NCBI GenBank assembly: GCA_964428895.1
Contig: CAYRZU010000026.1
Coordinates: 1 to 40,832, forward strand
Direction of reading: 5' to 3'
DNA from: HyVt-337 sp964428895
GTDB lineage: Bacteria; Planctomycetota; Phycisphaerae; SM23-33
Length of the DNA: 40,832 bases
The number at the start of each line of letters is the position of its first letter. Position 1 is the stretch's first letter. Position numbers and translations under genes: made by a program. The notes below the pieces were generated by a model. The model saw only the letters and a list, made by a program, of their open reading frames with translations, made no database searches and had not been told where the DNA came from. Positions 29,508 to 37,513 of the stretch are shown here, one piece after another.

Positions 29508-31901
29508 ATGAGGTCACGAATCATCACGGCCGTTATATGTTTACTCAGTCTATCGGCGTTGGCATTGGGCGGAGGCGCGTCGCCGCTGGCCGACCGTTTG
29601 CCCGCCAAGACGCTCTTCTACGTCGGCTGGGCCGGCGAAAACCCCGCCTTCGACGCCTCCCTGATGGGGCAACTGATCGACCAGTCGAATCTGGCAACGG
29701 TGTTCGATCTGATCCATCGCGGCGTGGAAATCGATGAAGGCGAGGACGAAGCCGCCATGGCCAAGCACACCACCAGCCTGGTCGGCATCATAGCCCGGCG
29801 CCCGCTGGCGCTGGGGATCATTGAAGTCTCCCCCCCCGAGCCCCCCAGCGAAGAAGAAGCCGACGAGGATACGCCCCCCATGCCCATGGGGCCGAAAATC
29901 CTGGCCGCCCTGCTGATCGAACTCGGTGACGACCAACCCGCCTTCGCCGAAGCCCTCAACGCCCTGATCGAACTGGGCGAAGCCCCGGTCGAAGAAGCCA
30001 TGGTCGGCGAGACCCCTTGCCAGCGCATCATGAGCCCGGCCGGGCCGGTCACCTTCGGCTACTTCGGGCAGACGTTCTTCCTGACCATGGGCGACCAGAC
30101 CCCCGACCTGATCGCGGCGATCACAGCGGAGACGAGCTTGGCTGGTAATAGCCGGTTCACCGACCACCTCGCCGCCGTCGCCGGTGAGGCCGTCCAGATG
30201 GTGACCTACCTGGACATCGAAGCTATGCGCGCTACGGTTCAGCCCTTCCTGCCGCCGGCCCCGCCGGAAGCTGAGGGAGATCCCGCCAGCGGCCCGGCCA
30301 GCGGCCCGGCCAACGGCCCGCCGATGGGCGGCATGGGCCTGTTCGCGGCCCTGTTCAACGTGGAGCACTTCAGCTACGTCTGGGAATCGGCCGGCATCGA
30401 CCGGGCCACGGTCTTCGTCAGCGCCACCAACGTGGATGGCGAAATGCTGCACGCCAAGAGTCGCCTCTTTACCCCCGCCCCCCACCAGGGAATGCTAACC
30501 CTCTACACGGGCGATCCTCTGACTGACGAGGACCTCGCCGGTGTGCCCGCCGACGCCGACTTCGTGGCGGCCTTCAATTTCCCCGCCGACAAGGCCTTCG
30601 ATGAGATGATGAAACGCCTGGCCGCGTTTCCGGTCACCGGCGACCCCACCCCCGAGGAGATGGTCAACCAGCAGTTGGCGGCCTTGGAAGATGAACTGGG
30701 CTTCGCCGTCCGCGATGACCTGATCGCCAGTCTGGGACAGACCTGGGTCATGGCCAGCGCGCCAAGCCTGGGCGGTTTTCTGGCCGGCACCTTCATGTCG
30801 GTGGAGGTCACCGACGAGCAGAAGCTCAACCACATCATCGAGCAACTCGAGCAGCTCGCCAAGGGCGAACGGCCCACCACGCAGCCGGCCGACCAGCCCC
30901 CCGCCGAGATGCCCATGTACGAGGATGACGAGTACATCAACGAGGACATGGAAGACCTCGAAACGATCGTGGTCGTCGCCAACGACATGAGCGACATCCA
31001 CTATTTCGCCGGCGGCGGCAGCGGTTTCTTCCCCATGCCGGTCGCCCCGGCCTGGACCGTCCACGACGGGCGATTCTACGTCGCGGCCTTCCCGCAGGTG
31101 CTGGAGACCATCCTGGCCCAGAAGCCCGCCGCAACGCTGGCCGAAACGGCCGCCTTCAAGGCCTGCCAAGGCAAGGTCGGGCAGGCGCCGTGTTCGATGT
31201 CCTTCACTAACACGCCCAAGATCGTCGGGCAGGTCTATAACTTCGTCCTGCCGATTTGGACCATGGCCTCCAACGCGGCTCGCGGAGAGGGCATGGCCCT
31301 CGACCAGCACCTGCTGCCGAGCCTGGGCACGGTGCAGAAGTACCTGCAGCCGGAAATGCAGACCGTCGAAACCGACGAGGCGGGCATCACCTGGGAATGG
31401 TACGGCTCTGTGCCGCTCAGCGGCGCGTCGGGGCTGGGCAACATCTTCACCACCACGCTCTTTGCCATGCCGTCCGTCGCCGGCGCCCGAGCCGACGCCA
31501 AGCGGGCCGTCGGCGCTAACAACACCAAGATGATTGGCATCGCCGTCACGATGTACCAGGCCCAGAACGACAGCTACCCCGACGGGTTCGAGGTGTTGAT
31601 CGATGAGGGCTTCCTCCACGAGGGCGCCCTGGCCAGCCCCGCCGGCCACGCGCCGCCCCCGGAGTTCGCCGAAGGACAATTGATCGGCGAGGTCGGTTAC
31701 ATCTACATCAAGCCCGGCGACGACACCCAAGACCACTTGATCTTGGCCTACGAAAAGCCGGAGTATTACGACCACGAAGGAACCAATGTGGTCTTGGTCA
31801 GCGGGGCCGCCATGTGGCTGCCCATGTTCGAGTTCGAAGAACTCCTGGAGCAGTCAATGCAGGCCAGCGGCGCTCCGGACGACGTGCCCGGCGGATTCTA
31901 A
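29508..31901 (+). CDS. Large exported protein with pseudopilin-like C-terminal domain
   Basis: 797 residues from ATG 29508 (GAAGAGGA upstream). The signal peptide is about 1-20 ('IITAVICLLSLSALALGGG'). The body starts 'LPAKTLFYVGWAGENPAF', a common opening of planctomycete DUF3352-like exported proteins. Two low-complexity linkers occur: 'GDPASGPASGPANGPP' (about 270) and 'TTQPADQPPAEMP' with an acidic run (about 465-485). The last ~130 residues resemble the globular part of type II pseudopilins ('RADAKRAVGANNTKMIGIA', 'MYQAQNDSYPDGFEVLIDEG') but lack the N-terminal cleaved helix. Function unknown. A strong terminator follows at 31926. Confidence 0.75.
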   Translation: MRSRIITAVICLLSLSALALGGGASPLADRLPAKTLFYVGWAGENPAFDASLMGQLIDQSNLATVFDLIHRGVEIDEGEDEAAMAKHTTSLVGIIARRPLALGIIEVSPPEPPSEEEADEDTPPMPMGPKILAALLIELGDDQPAFAEALNALIELGEAPVEEAMVGETPCQRIMSPAGPVTFGYFGQTFFLTMGDQTPDLIAAITAETSLAGNSRFTDHLAAVAGEAVQMVTYLDIEAMRATVQPFLPPAPPEAEGDPASGPASGPANGPPMGGMGLFAALFNVEHFSYVWESAGIDRATVFVSATNVDGEMLHAKSRLFTPAPHQGMLTLYTGDPLTDEDLAGVPADADFVAAFNFPADKAFDEMMKRLAAFPVTGDPTPEEMVNQQLAALEDELGFAVRDDLIASLGQTWVMASAPSLGGFLAGTFMSVEVTDEQKLNHIIEQLEQLAKGERPTTQPADQPPAEMPMYEDDEYINEDMEDLETIVVVANDMSDIHYFAGGGSGFFPMPVAPAWTVHDGRFYVAAFPQVLETILAQKPAATLAETAAFKACQGKVGQAPCSMSFTNTPKIVGQVYNFVLPIWTMASNAARGEGMALDQHLLPSLGTVQKYLQPEMQTVETDEAGITWEWYGSVPLSGASGLGNIFTTTLFAMPSVAGARADAKRAVGANNTKMIGIAVTMYQAQNDSYPDGFEVLIDEGFLHEGALASPAGHAPPPEFAEGQLIGEVGYIYIKPGDDTQDHLILAYEKPEYYDHEGTNVVLVSGAAMWLPMFEFEELLEQSMQASGAPDDVPGGF

Positions 31902-31925
31902 GTCGCCGGCGAAAGCTGCCCATAC

Positions 31926-31964
31926 GAAAAGGGCCCGTTCGGTACCGGACGGGCCCTTTCTATT
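31926..31964 (+). terminator. Strong hairpin terminator after the 797-residue protein
   Basis: AAAGGGCCCGTTCGG (31928-31942) pairs with CCGGACGGGCCCTTT (31945-31959), about 14 pairs with one T-G wobble, followed by CTATT. The A-run on the left means it can also stop leftward transcription from yidC. Confidence 0.75.
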
Positions 31965-32010
31965 GGGTGGCCTCATCGCGGGGCCCGGGCCCTATTTGAA
32001 GACCCCTCGA

Positions 32011-32087
32011 CGGGGGTGCCACGGCTTGCTTGCAGGCCGTGTTCTCAAGGCAACACAGGCTGCAAGCAACCTGTGCCACGCGCCCCT
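32011..32087. repeat. REPIN-like inverted pair of short palindromic repeats
   Basis: Two ~28-base units in opposite orientation. The left unit contains 'CACGGCTTGCTTGCAGGCCGTG' features with stem CACGGC/GCCGTG (32019-32040). The right unit (32053-32079), read in reverse, gives 'GGCACAGGTTGCTTGCAGCC' with stem ACAGG/CCTGT. Both share TTGCTTGCAG and a GTGTT end, and G4/C4 runs flank the pair. The whole can fold into one long hairpin or two small ones. Confidence 0.5.
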
Positions 32088-32113
32088 ATATCCCGGTGGG
32101 GTATCGATCAGAG

Positions 32114-34273
32114 CTAGCTCTGCTTGTACCAGTTGGGGCCCTTAGGCTTCTTGGGGCGAACCGATCGGGCGGCCTTGCCGGGCACGCTGACGGTGGTCTC
32201 CCGGGCGGTCGAGGCGGCCTCCTTGGCCCGGATGTGACGCTTGATCAGGAATGAATCCAAGATGCCGGCCGCGGTCGATGCCATGATGTAAAGGGTCAGC
32301 CCCGACGGCGCCGGATAGAAGAAGATCAGCATCATGCCCGGCATCATGTAGCGCATCATCTTCTGTTGCTGCTTGGCCTTGTCGTCACCGGTGGCGGCGG
32401 CCTGGGCCATCTGCGGCATGAGCTTCGTCTGCAGGAACATCGCCACCGTCAGCAGAATCGGCAGCAGGTTGAAGCTGTTGCCGATCAGCGGCAGCGGGTG
32501 CGACCACGTGAACAGCGCGTCGGGTGCCCCCAGGTCCGTAATCCACACCGGCAGAAAGGCCGCGTGACGCAATTCGATCGACGCGTTGATGCCGGTGTAC
32601 AGCGCGATCCAAATCGGCATCTGCAGGAACATGGGCAGGCAGCCCAGTAGCGGCGTGGCGCCCTGTTCCTTGTAGAACTTCATCGTCTCGCGGTTGAGCG
32701 CTTCCTTGTCGTTGGCGTATTTCGCCTGCAGCTTCTTCATCTCCGGGCCGAGCTTCTGCATCTTCATCGTCGATAGCTGGCTCTTCTTGGCCAACGGATG
32801 CAGCGCCAGGCGAACCACGAACACCAACAAGATGATGGCCAACCCGTAGTTGCCGAACAGCACGCCGGCGAAGATCTTCAGCACATCCATCACCAGGAAG
32901 GCCAGAGCGTCGAAGGTGCAGAAGCACCAGCCCGAACTGAGCGTGGCGATATAGTCGAGTTGGCTGTAGATAGGCCGATGCAGAGAGTTGTCGTCGTCGG
33001 TGAAAACGCGCCGGTCTTTCGGGCCGGCGAATACGTCCAAGGCCACCACGCTCTCGCTACCGGGCTCGATACGAATGCCCCAATCGTTCGATTCGGCATC
33101 GCCGCGCCGACCGCCCACACGCAGGCCGGTGACAAAGTCCTCTTCACCGGCCTTCTTCACGTAAAAGTCCGCCCGCAGGCTCGGCGCATCGATGTCCTTG
33201 TCGGTCTTGCCGTGCAGGTAGACGAGCGACGCGAAGTACTTGTTGGTCATGCCCACCCACACCACGGGCTCGGCGTCGTCCGATCGGCCGAACGTCTTCT
33301 GCATGCCGTCCATGGACTTGGTCAGCTTGGCATGCTTTTCCAGCAAGCCCTCGACCTTCCGATCATCGGCGTCGATTCGCCCGTAGGCGGCTTGGCGGTT
33401 GTCCATCCGGACGCCTTCACGGTTCAACCCCGTCGCCGCGGTCTGATCCAGCGACACGCGGAGGGGACTCCCCGAGAGGTTCCGCAAATGGTAGGTGACG
33501 TCCAACGAGTACGTCTGGGGATCGAGCCGATAGGTCTTATCGATCCGCAGAACGGGCTCGGCCGCCCCCCCCACCATCCCCCAACTTAGCTCGTAGCTGA
33601 AGGTCACGCTGTGATCGTCACGCGCGGTCAGCATCCAACGTCGCTTGCCCAGGTCCGTCAGGGCCAGCCGAATCGGCTTGCCGTCGGTGGTTTCCCGCCC
33701 GAGCATCCAGACATCGACGCGCCGGGTCGACAGGCTCCTGATCCCGTCGATGGGCGTCATGAAGGCGTAGTGGCCCTTGTACTTGGCGGGGTCGGCCAGG
33801 CGGGCCTGCTGGTAGGCCTGGGGGTCCTTGTCGTAGAGCTGCCGATCCGCCACCGTCACAAAGTAGTCGACGAGTCGCACCGCATTGACCGCGGCGCCCT
33901 GGTTGGTCAGCTCGACCTGGAACATGTAATCGGTCTTGGCGTCGAGCGAACCGAGCATGACGGTCTCGACCGGAGGCTGATCTGACCCGATCCACTGGGC
34001 CCTGCTATCGTCGGCCGCCGTTGGCGCGGGCGCCGGGGCGGGGGCGACCTCGGCGGACGCTTCGGGAGTTTCGGCGGGCCCGGCCGGCGCGGGCGAGGCC
34101 TCGGGGGCCGGGGTAACACCGACCGGCGGCGTAGCTGGCTGGGCAGCCGGTTGCGTAGCCGGTTGGGTGGTCGCCGATGGGTCGGCGGGCTGATTCGATT
34201 TCGTGTAGAGGTACAGCGACCCCACCACGGCAAGCAACACCGCACCCATCAATAGCAAACGCTTTGGATCCAC
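32114..34273 (-). CDS. yidC: Membrane protein insertase YidC
   Basis: 719 residues, longer than E. coli YidC (548). The N-terminal helix (about 5-24) is followed by a ~75-residue Pro/Ala/Thr linker ('SATTQPATQPAAQPATPP') and a large periplasmic beta domain. The insertase core starts near residue 465: 'NYGLAIILLVFVVRLALHPL' with the key Arg in the groove, 'KKSQLSTMKMQKLGPEMKKL', 'ATPLLGCLPMFLQMPIWIAL' and the last helices 'MPGMMLIFFYPAPSGLTLY'. It inserts membrane proteins alone or with SecYEG. The C-terminal tail is basic ('SVRPKKPKGPNW'), as in species where it contacts ribosomes. It starts 10 bases after the metallophosphoesterase gene. The usual neighbours rnpA, rpmH and mnmE are absent. 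Confidence 0.95.
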   Translation of the reverse strand: MDPKRLLLMGAVLLAVVGSLYLYTKSNQPADPSATTQPATQPAAQPATPPVGVTPAPEASPAPAGPAETPEASAEVAPAPAPAPTAADDSRAQWIGSDQPPVETVMLGSLDAKTDYMFQVELTNQGAAVNAVRLVDYFVTVADRQLYDKDPQAYQQARLADPAKYKGHYAFMTPIDGIRSLSTRRVDVWMLGRETTDGKPIRLALTDLGKRRWMLTARDDHSVTFSYELSWGMVGGAAEPVLRIDKTYRLDPQTYSLDVTYHLRNLSGSPLRVSLDQTAATGLNREGVRMDNRQAAYGRIDADDRKVEGLLEKHAKLTKSMDGMQKTFGRSDDAEPVVWVGMTNKYFASLVYLHGKTDKDIDAPSLRADFYVKKAGEEDFVTGLRVGGRRGDAESNDWGIRIEPGSESVVALDVFAGPKDRRVFTDDDNSLHRPIYSQLDYIATLSSGWCFCTFDALAFLVMDVLKIFAGVLFGNYGLAIILLVFVVRLALHPLAKKSQLSTMKMQKLGPEMKKLQAKYANDKEALNRETMKFYKEQGATPLLGCLPMFLQMPIWIALYTGINASIELRHAAFLPVWITDLGAPDALFTWSHPLPLIGNSFNLLPILLTVAMFLQTKLMPQMAQAAATGDDKAKQQQKMMRYMMPGMMLIFFYPAPSGLTLYIMASTAAGILDSFLIKRHIRAKEAASTARETTVSVPGKAARSVRPKKPKGPNWYKQS

Positions 34274-34283
34274 ACCGGGCTCC

Positions 34284-35057
34284 TTACCGCCCTTCGCGAA
34301 GTCGCGTGCCGAGGTAGTCGTCCAACTCCTCGATCTGCGTGACCTTCGCGATGACGGATTCGTAGTCGTAAGGGACGCGCACGAACCGCACCTGCCCGGG
34401 CTCGACCAGCACGTAGCTGGCCCGGTTGTCGCGGTCGCGCGGCTGACCGACCGAGCCGACGTTGATCAACGCCTTGCGGCTCGGGTCGATGTCGTAGACG
34501 TATTCCAGCTCTTCGGGCGTATAGAAGTCCGGCGTGTCAACGAACACCCCGGGCACGTGGGTGTGCCCCACGAAGCACACGTGGTCGAACCGATCGAACA
34601 AGCCCTGGATCTTGTGGGCGTTGTTGTAGACGTCGTCGGGGAAGATGTATTCATTGACCGGACGCCGTGGACTGCCGTGGACGAAGATCATCTCCCCGAT
34701 CTCCAGCGACTCGTCGGTCAGGGTGTGCTTGACCTTCAGGGAGCCCAGGAACTTCCACCACTGGCCCTGGTCGTCGGAATCGGGGCGAATCTCCAACTGC
34801 TCGCGCGTCCAGAAGGCGGCTGCCTCGGCGCCAACGTTGAAGTTCTCCGGCTCGTAGAGCACCGCGAAGTCGTGATTGCCCATCAGCGTGGCCGTCGCCC
34901 GCTCACGGACCAGTTCCAGACACTGGCGCGGTTCGGGGCCGTAACCGATCACGTCGCCCAGGCACACAATACGCTCCACGTCGCGCCCGGCGATGTCGTC
35001 CAAGACGGCCGTCAACGCTTCGGTGTTCGAATGGATGTCACTGATAACGGCAAGCAT
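34284..35057 (-). CDS. Calcineurin-like metallophosphoesterase
   Basis: 257 residues with all metal-binding motifs of the family: 'SDIHSN' (D-x-H), 'GDVIGYGPEP' (GDxxxYGP), 'MGNHDFAV' (GNHD), 'FVHGSPR' and 'FVGHTHVPG' (GHxH). The 'GDVIGYGP..R' and 'NVGSVGQPRD' signatures place it with the YfcE-like subgroup of small phosphodiesterases that act on nucleotides. The physiological substrate is unknown. AGAGAGGA precedes ATG 35057. It is upstream of yidC on the same strand with a 10-base gap, hence probably cotranscribed, and divergent from tsaB. Confidence 0.88.
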   Translation of the reverse strand: MLAVISDIHSNTEALTAVLDDIAGRDVERIVCLGDVIGYGPEPRQCLELVRERATATLMGNHDFAVLYEPENFNVGAEAAAFWTREQLEIRPDSDDQGQWWKFLGSLKVKHTLTDESLEIGEMIFVHGSPRRPVNEYIFPDDVYNNAHKIQGLFDRFDHVCFVGHTHVPGVFVDTPDFYTPEELEYVYDIDPSRKALINVGSVGQPRDRDNRASYVLVEPGQVRFVRVPYDYESVIAKVTQIEELDDYLGTRLREGR

Positions 35058-35167
35058 TCCCGATCCTCTCTGAGCAGCGGGCTATGCTATCGGTCCGTAT
35101 CCATGGGTGTCAAATGCGTTTGCGGAGGCCGGGGCAATTGCGGCTGGCCCGGCCGACCCACCCGAAC

Positions 35168-35173
35168 TACAAT
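35168..35173 (+). promoter_or_regulatory. -10 box of tsaB
   Basis: TACAAT, 12 bases before ATG 35186. The transcript would start about 5-6 bases before the ATG, and no ribosome site is visible. Confidence 0.4.
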
Positions 35174-35185
35174 CCGGCCACGATC

Positions 35186-35899
35186 ATGAGCGAAACCGCT
35201 GCCATTGCAATCGAAACGAGTTGTCGCGCCGGCGGCGTGGCGCTGGGAATCGGCGGCCGCCTGGTCGAGGCCGTCGCCTTCGACGCTTCCCGCCGCCACG
35301 CGGCCCAGCTGATCTGCCAGCTCGACGCGCTGCTGGCCGGGGCCGGGATCGCCCCCGCCCAGTTGGCCCACGTGTACGTCTCGGCCGGCCCGGGCGGCTT
35401 TACGGGGTTGCGGGTCGGCATGACCGTCGCCCGCACGCTGGCCCAGTTTGTGCCCGGCCTGCAGTGCGTAGCCGTCCCCACGCTGGCGGCCGTTGCCGAG
35501 AATGTGGCCGATCGACCATGGAACAGCCTCGGCGTGGTCCTCGACGCCGGAGACGGAACCGTCTATGCCGCCGCCTATCGGCGTGACGGCAAGGCCCGCT
35601 CCGAGGCCGTCCCGCCCGGCGCGATGACGCGAGACAATTTCCTGGCCCTAACGCCCCGCCCGATCCTGCTGATTGGGGAGGGACTGTGGTATCATGAACT
35701 GAGTGGCGAGGGCATCGAATTGGCCGACGAAGCCGTTCGTTTGCCCACCGCCGAGGGCGTGTGGCGCGTAGGCCGACGCATGGCCGAAGCCGGCGACTTC
35801 ACCGACCCCGACCGCATGCTGCCTCTCTACGCCCGCCCGCCTGAGGCCGTCCGCCTCTGGCGCCAACGCCAGCAGGAGCCGAACAACCCGAACACCTAA
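35186..35899 (+). CDS. tsaB: tRNA threonylcarbamoyladenosine biosynthesis protein TsaB
   Basis: 237 residues from ATG 35186; the upstream open frame (from 35084) is non-coding in character. ASKHA-fold partner of TsaD in making t6A37 in tRNAs that read ANN codons. Family segments: 'AIAIETSCRAGGVAL' at the start, 'RRHAAQLICQLDALL', 'VSAGPGGFTGLRVGMTVART' and 'VAVPTLAAVAE', then 'VLDAGDGTVYAAAYR'. TsaD, TsaC and TsaE are not in the window. It is followed 17 bases later by a double-ACT protein. Confidence 0.9.
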   Translation: MSETAAIAIETSCRAGGVALGIGGRLVEAVAFDASRRHAAQLICQLDALLAGAGIAPAQLAHVYVSAGPGGFTGLRVGMTVARTLAQFVPGLQCVAVPTLAAVAENVADRPWNSLGVVLDAGDGTVYAAAYRRDGKARSEAVPPGAMTRDNFLALTPRPILLIGEGLWYHELSGEGIELADEAVRLPTAEGVWRVGRRMAEAGDFTDPDRMLPLYARPPEAVRLWRQRQQEPNNPNT

Positions 35900-35916
35900 G
35901 CCGGAAAGGGGACACC

Positions 35917-36393
35917 ATGATCACGGTCGAACCGCAATTCTCGATCTTCCTCGTCAATAAGCCCGGCGTGTTGGCCAATGTGACCAGCGCCCTGGCGAAA
36001 GACCGCATCAACATCTCCGCACTCAGCATGATGGACTCGGTCGAACACGGTGTGTTGCGGATCGTCTGTGAGGAACCCGCCCGTGTCCGAAAGCTGCTGG
36101 GCAAGACCCACGACCACTGGACCGAAACCGACGTGCTGATGCTGGAAATGGAAAACCGCCCCGGCGCCTTCGCCATGGTTGCCCGCAAACTGGCCGAGGC
36201 CCACATTTCCATCGCCTACGCCTACATCACCGGCGGCGGCGGATCCGGGCGATCCAAGGCCGTCTTCAAAGTCGCCGACATGAGAAAGGCCGTCAGAGTC
36301 CTCAAGGAGTTGTTCAAGCCGAAGGCCAAGAAGACGGCCGCCAAAGCCGGCACCCGAAAGACCCGCACCGGCGCGAAAGGCCAAGGGCGTTAG
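35917..36393 (+). CDS. Double ACT-domain protein
   Basis: 158 residues from ATG 35917 with GGAAAGGGG upstream. It consists of two ACT domains: about 7-65 ('FSIFLVNKPGVLANVTSALA', 'INISALSMMDS') and about 73-133 ('VLMLEMENRPGAFAMVARKL', 'ISIAYAYITGG'). A Lys/Arg-rich tail follows ('KPKAKKTAAKAGTRKTRTGA') that could bind nucleic acid or membranes. ACT pairs bind amino acids and often regulate enzymes allosterically; stand-alone copies such as this are common near amino-acid genes. No enzyme domain and no amino-acid gene nearby, so the ligand is unknown. It is close to both neighbours (17 and 5 bases). Confidence 0.82.
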   Translation: MITVEPQFSIFLVNKPGVLANVTSALAKDRINISALSMMDSVEHGVLRIVCEEPARVRKLLGKTHDHWTETDVLMLEMENRPGAFAMVARKLAEAHISIAYAYITGGGGSGRSKAVFKVADMRKAVRVLKELFKPKAKKTAAKAGTRKTRTGAKGQGR

Positions 36394-36398
36394 ACCGC

Positions 36399-37484
36399 AT
36401 GCCTATGAGACGCATCGTGTTCCTGTGTGCGTGGGTCGGGGTATTGCTCCTACCGGCCGGAATCGCTGACGCCGATGTCTACGCCGACGCCATGGCCCGC
36501 GCCGATAAGGCCGGCACGCTAATCCTGTTCGTGTTCTCCGAGGCCGTCGGCTCCAACTACTCCGACAGCGCCAAGCAAGCGCTGCTCGCCAAGGGCAAGC
36601 GAACCGTGACCGCTCGAATGGTCGTCCAGTTCGTGCCGATTGACAACGCCGACCGGCGTTACGCCCATTACCGACGCCAAATTGAGGGGCAGGACTATCC
36701 ATTCTGGGCGCTGACCAAGCCGAACGGCGAATTCATCGCCGGCGGGGATTACGACACCGTCACCCAGGACGGCTCGGGCGGCTGGAAGACTACCGTCAAG
36801 AAGTTCGCCAAACAGTACCCCCCCATCGGCGCCAAAGACCGCGAACGGATCGCCAAGGTATTGGCCCAGGCCCAGGTCGATCTGGCCGCCGGCCGGCTGG
36901 GGGATGTCCAGCCGTCCCTGGCCAAGCTGGCCAAGGTGTGGCACCCAAAAGGCCTGGCCGACCGGTGCGCGGCGCTGCGCAACGGTTACGACAGGGCTGC
37001 CCGTGAATTGACGGGCAGGCCCCAGCAACTCCTGGCCGAACAGAACGCCTTGGGGGCCGCCTTGGCGTATCAGGAGGTAGTCGAGGCCTTCAGACCCAGC
37101 AGCGATGAGTCCAAGAACGCCCGCGGCGCCCTGCGAGACCTGCTGACGGAGTATCCGGAACTCCGCGTGCCGTTCAACGAGCAACTCCGCCTGAAAAAGG
37201 AACGGGCCGCCGCCGAAGCCGCCGCGAAAGAGCGGGCAAAAACTCAACCAGCCGACGCCGGCCCGCCGGAAACGGCCCCCGCGGATGCCCCCACCACGGC
37301 CCCGGCCGAAACGCCGGACCCCACCAAGCAGGAACGTCGCGCTGCCAGCTTGCTGAAGATCGCCAAGCAGTTCCACGAGCGGGACATGGTCGACAAGGCC
37401 AAGGACAAGCTGACCGAGTGTATTGAGAAGTATCCCGAGACCGACGCGGCCCAGCAGGCCCACGAGCTATTGCGTAAGTGGTAG
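36399..37484 (+). CDS. Exported thioredoxin-like/TPR-like protein (intact paralog of 14058-15227)
   Basis: 361 residues. The signal peptide is about 1-26 ('IVFLCAWVGVLLLPAGIADA'). Residues about 30-145 resemble a thioredoxin-like fold ('ADKAGTLILFVFSEAVGSNY', 'DYPFWALTKPNGEFIAGGDY') with no CxxC, so redox activity is unlikely. A helical middle part is followed by a Pro/Ala/Thr linker ('PADAPTTAPAETPDPTKQ') and a closing TPR-like repeat ('LLKIAKQFHERDMVDKAKDK', 'KYPETDAAQQAHELL'). It aligns throughout with 14058-15227, without gaps around Trp in 'KVWHP', where the other copy has TGA. It sits 5 bases after the ACT gene. Function unknown. Confidence 0.78.
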   Translation: MPMRRIVFLCAWVGVLLLPAGIADADVYADAMARADKAGTLILFVFSEAVGSNYSDSAKQALLAKGKRTVTARMVVQFVPIDNADRRYAHYRRQIEGQDYPFWALTKPNGEFIAGGDYDTVTQDGSGGWKTTVKKFAKQYPPIGAKDRERIAKVLAQAQVDLAAGRLGDVQPSLAKLAKVWHPKGLADRCAALRNGYDRAARELTGRPQQLLAEQNALGAALAYQEVVEAFRPSSDESKNARGALRDLLTEYPELRVPFNEQLRLKKERAAAEAAAKERAKTQPADAGPPETAPADAPTTAPAETPDPTKQERRAASLLKIAKQFHERDMVDKAKDKLTECIEKYPETDAAQQAHELLRKW

Positions 37485-37513
37485 CCCACTCGACCCGGCA
37501 GCGGCCAACGGGC

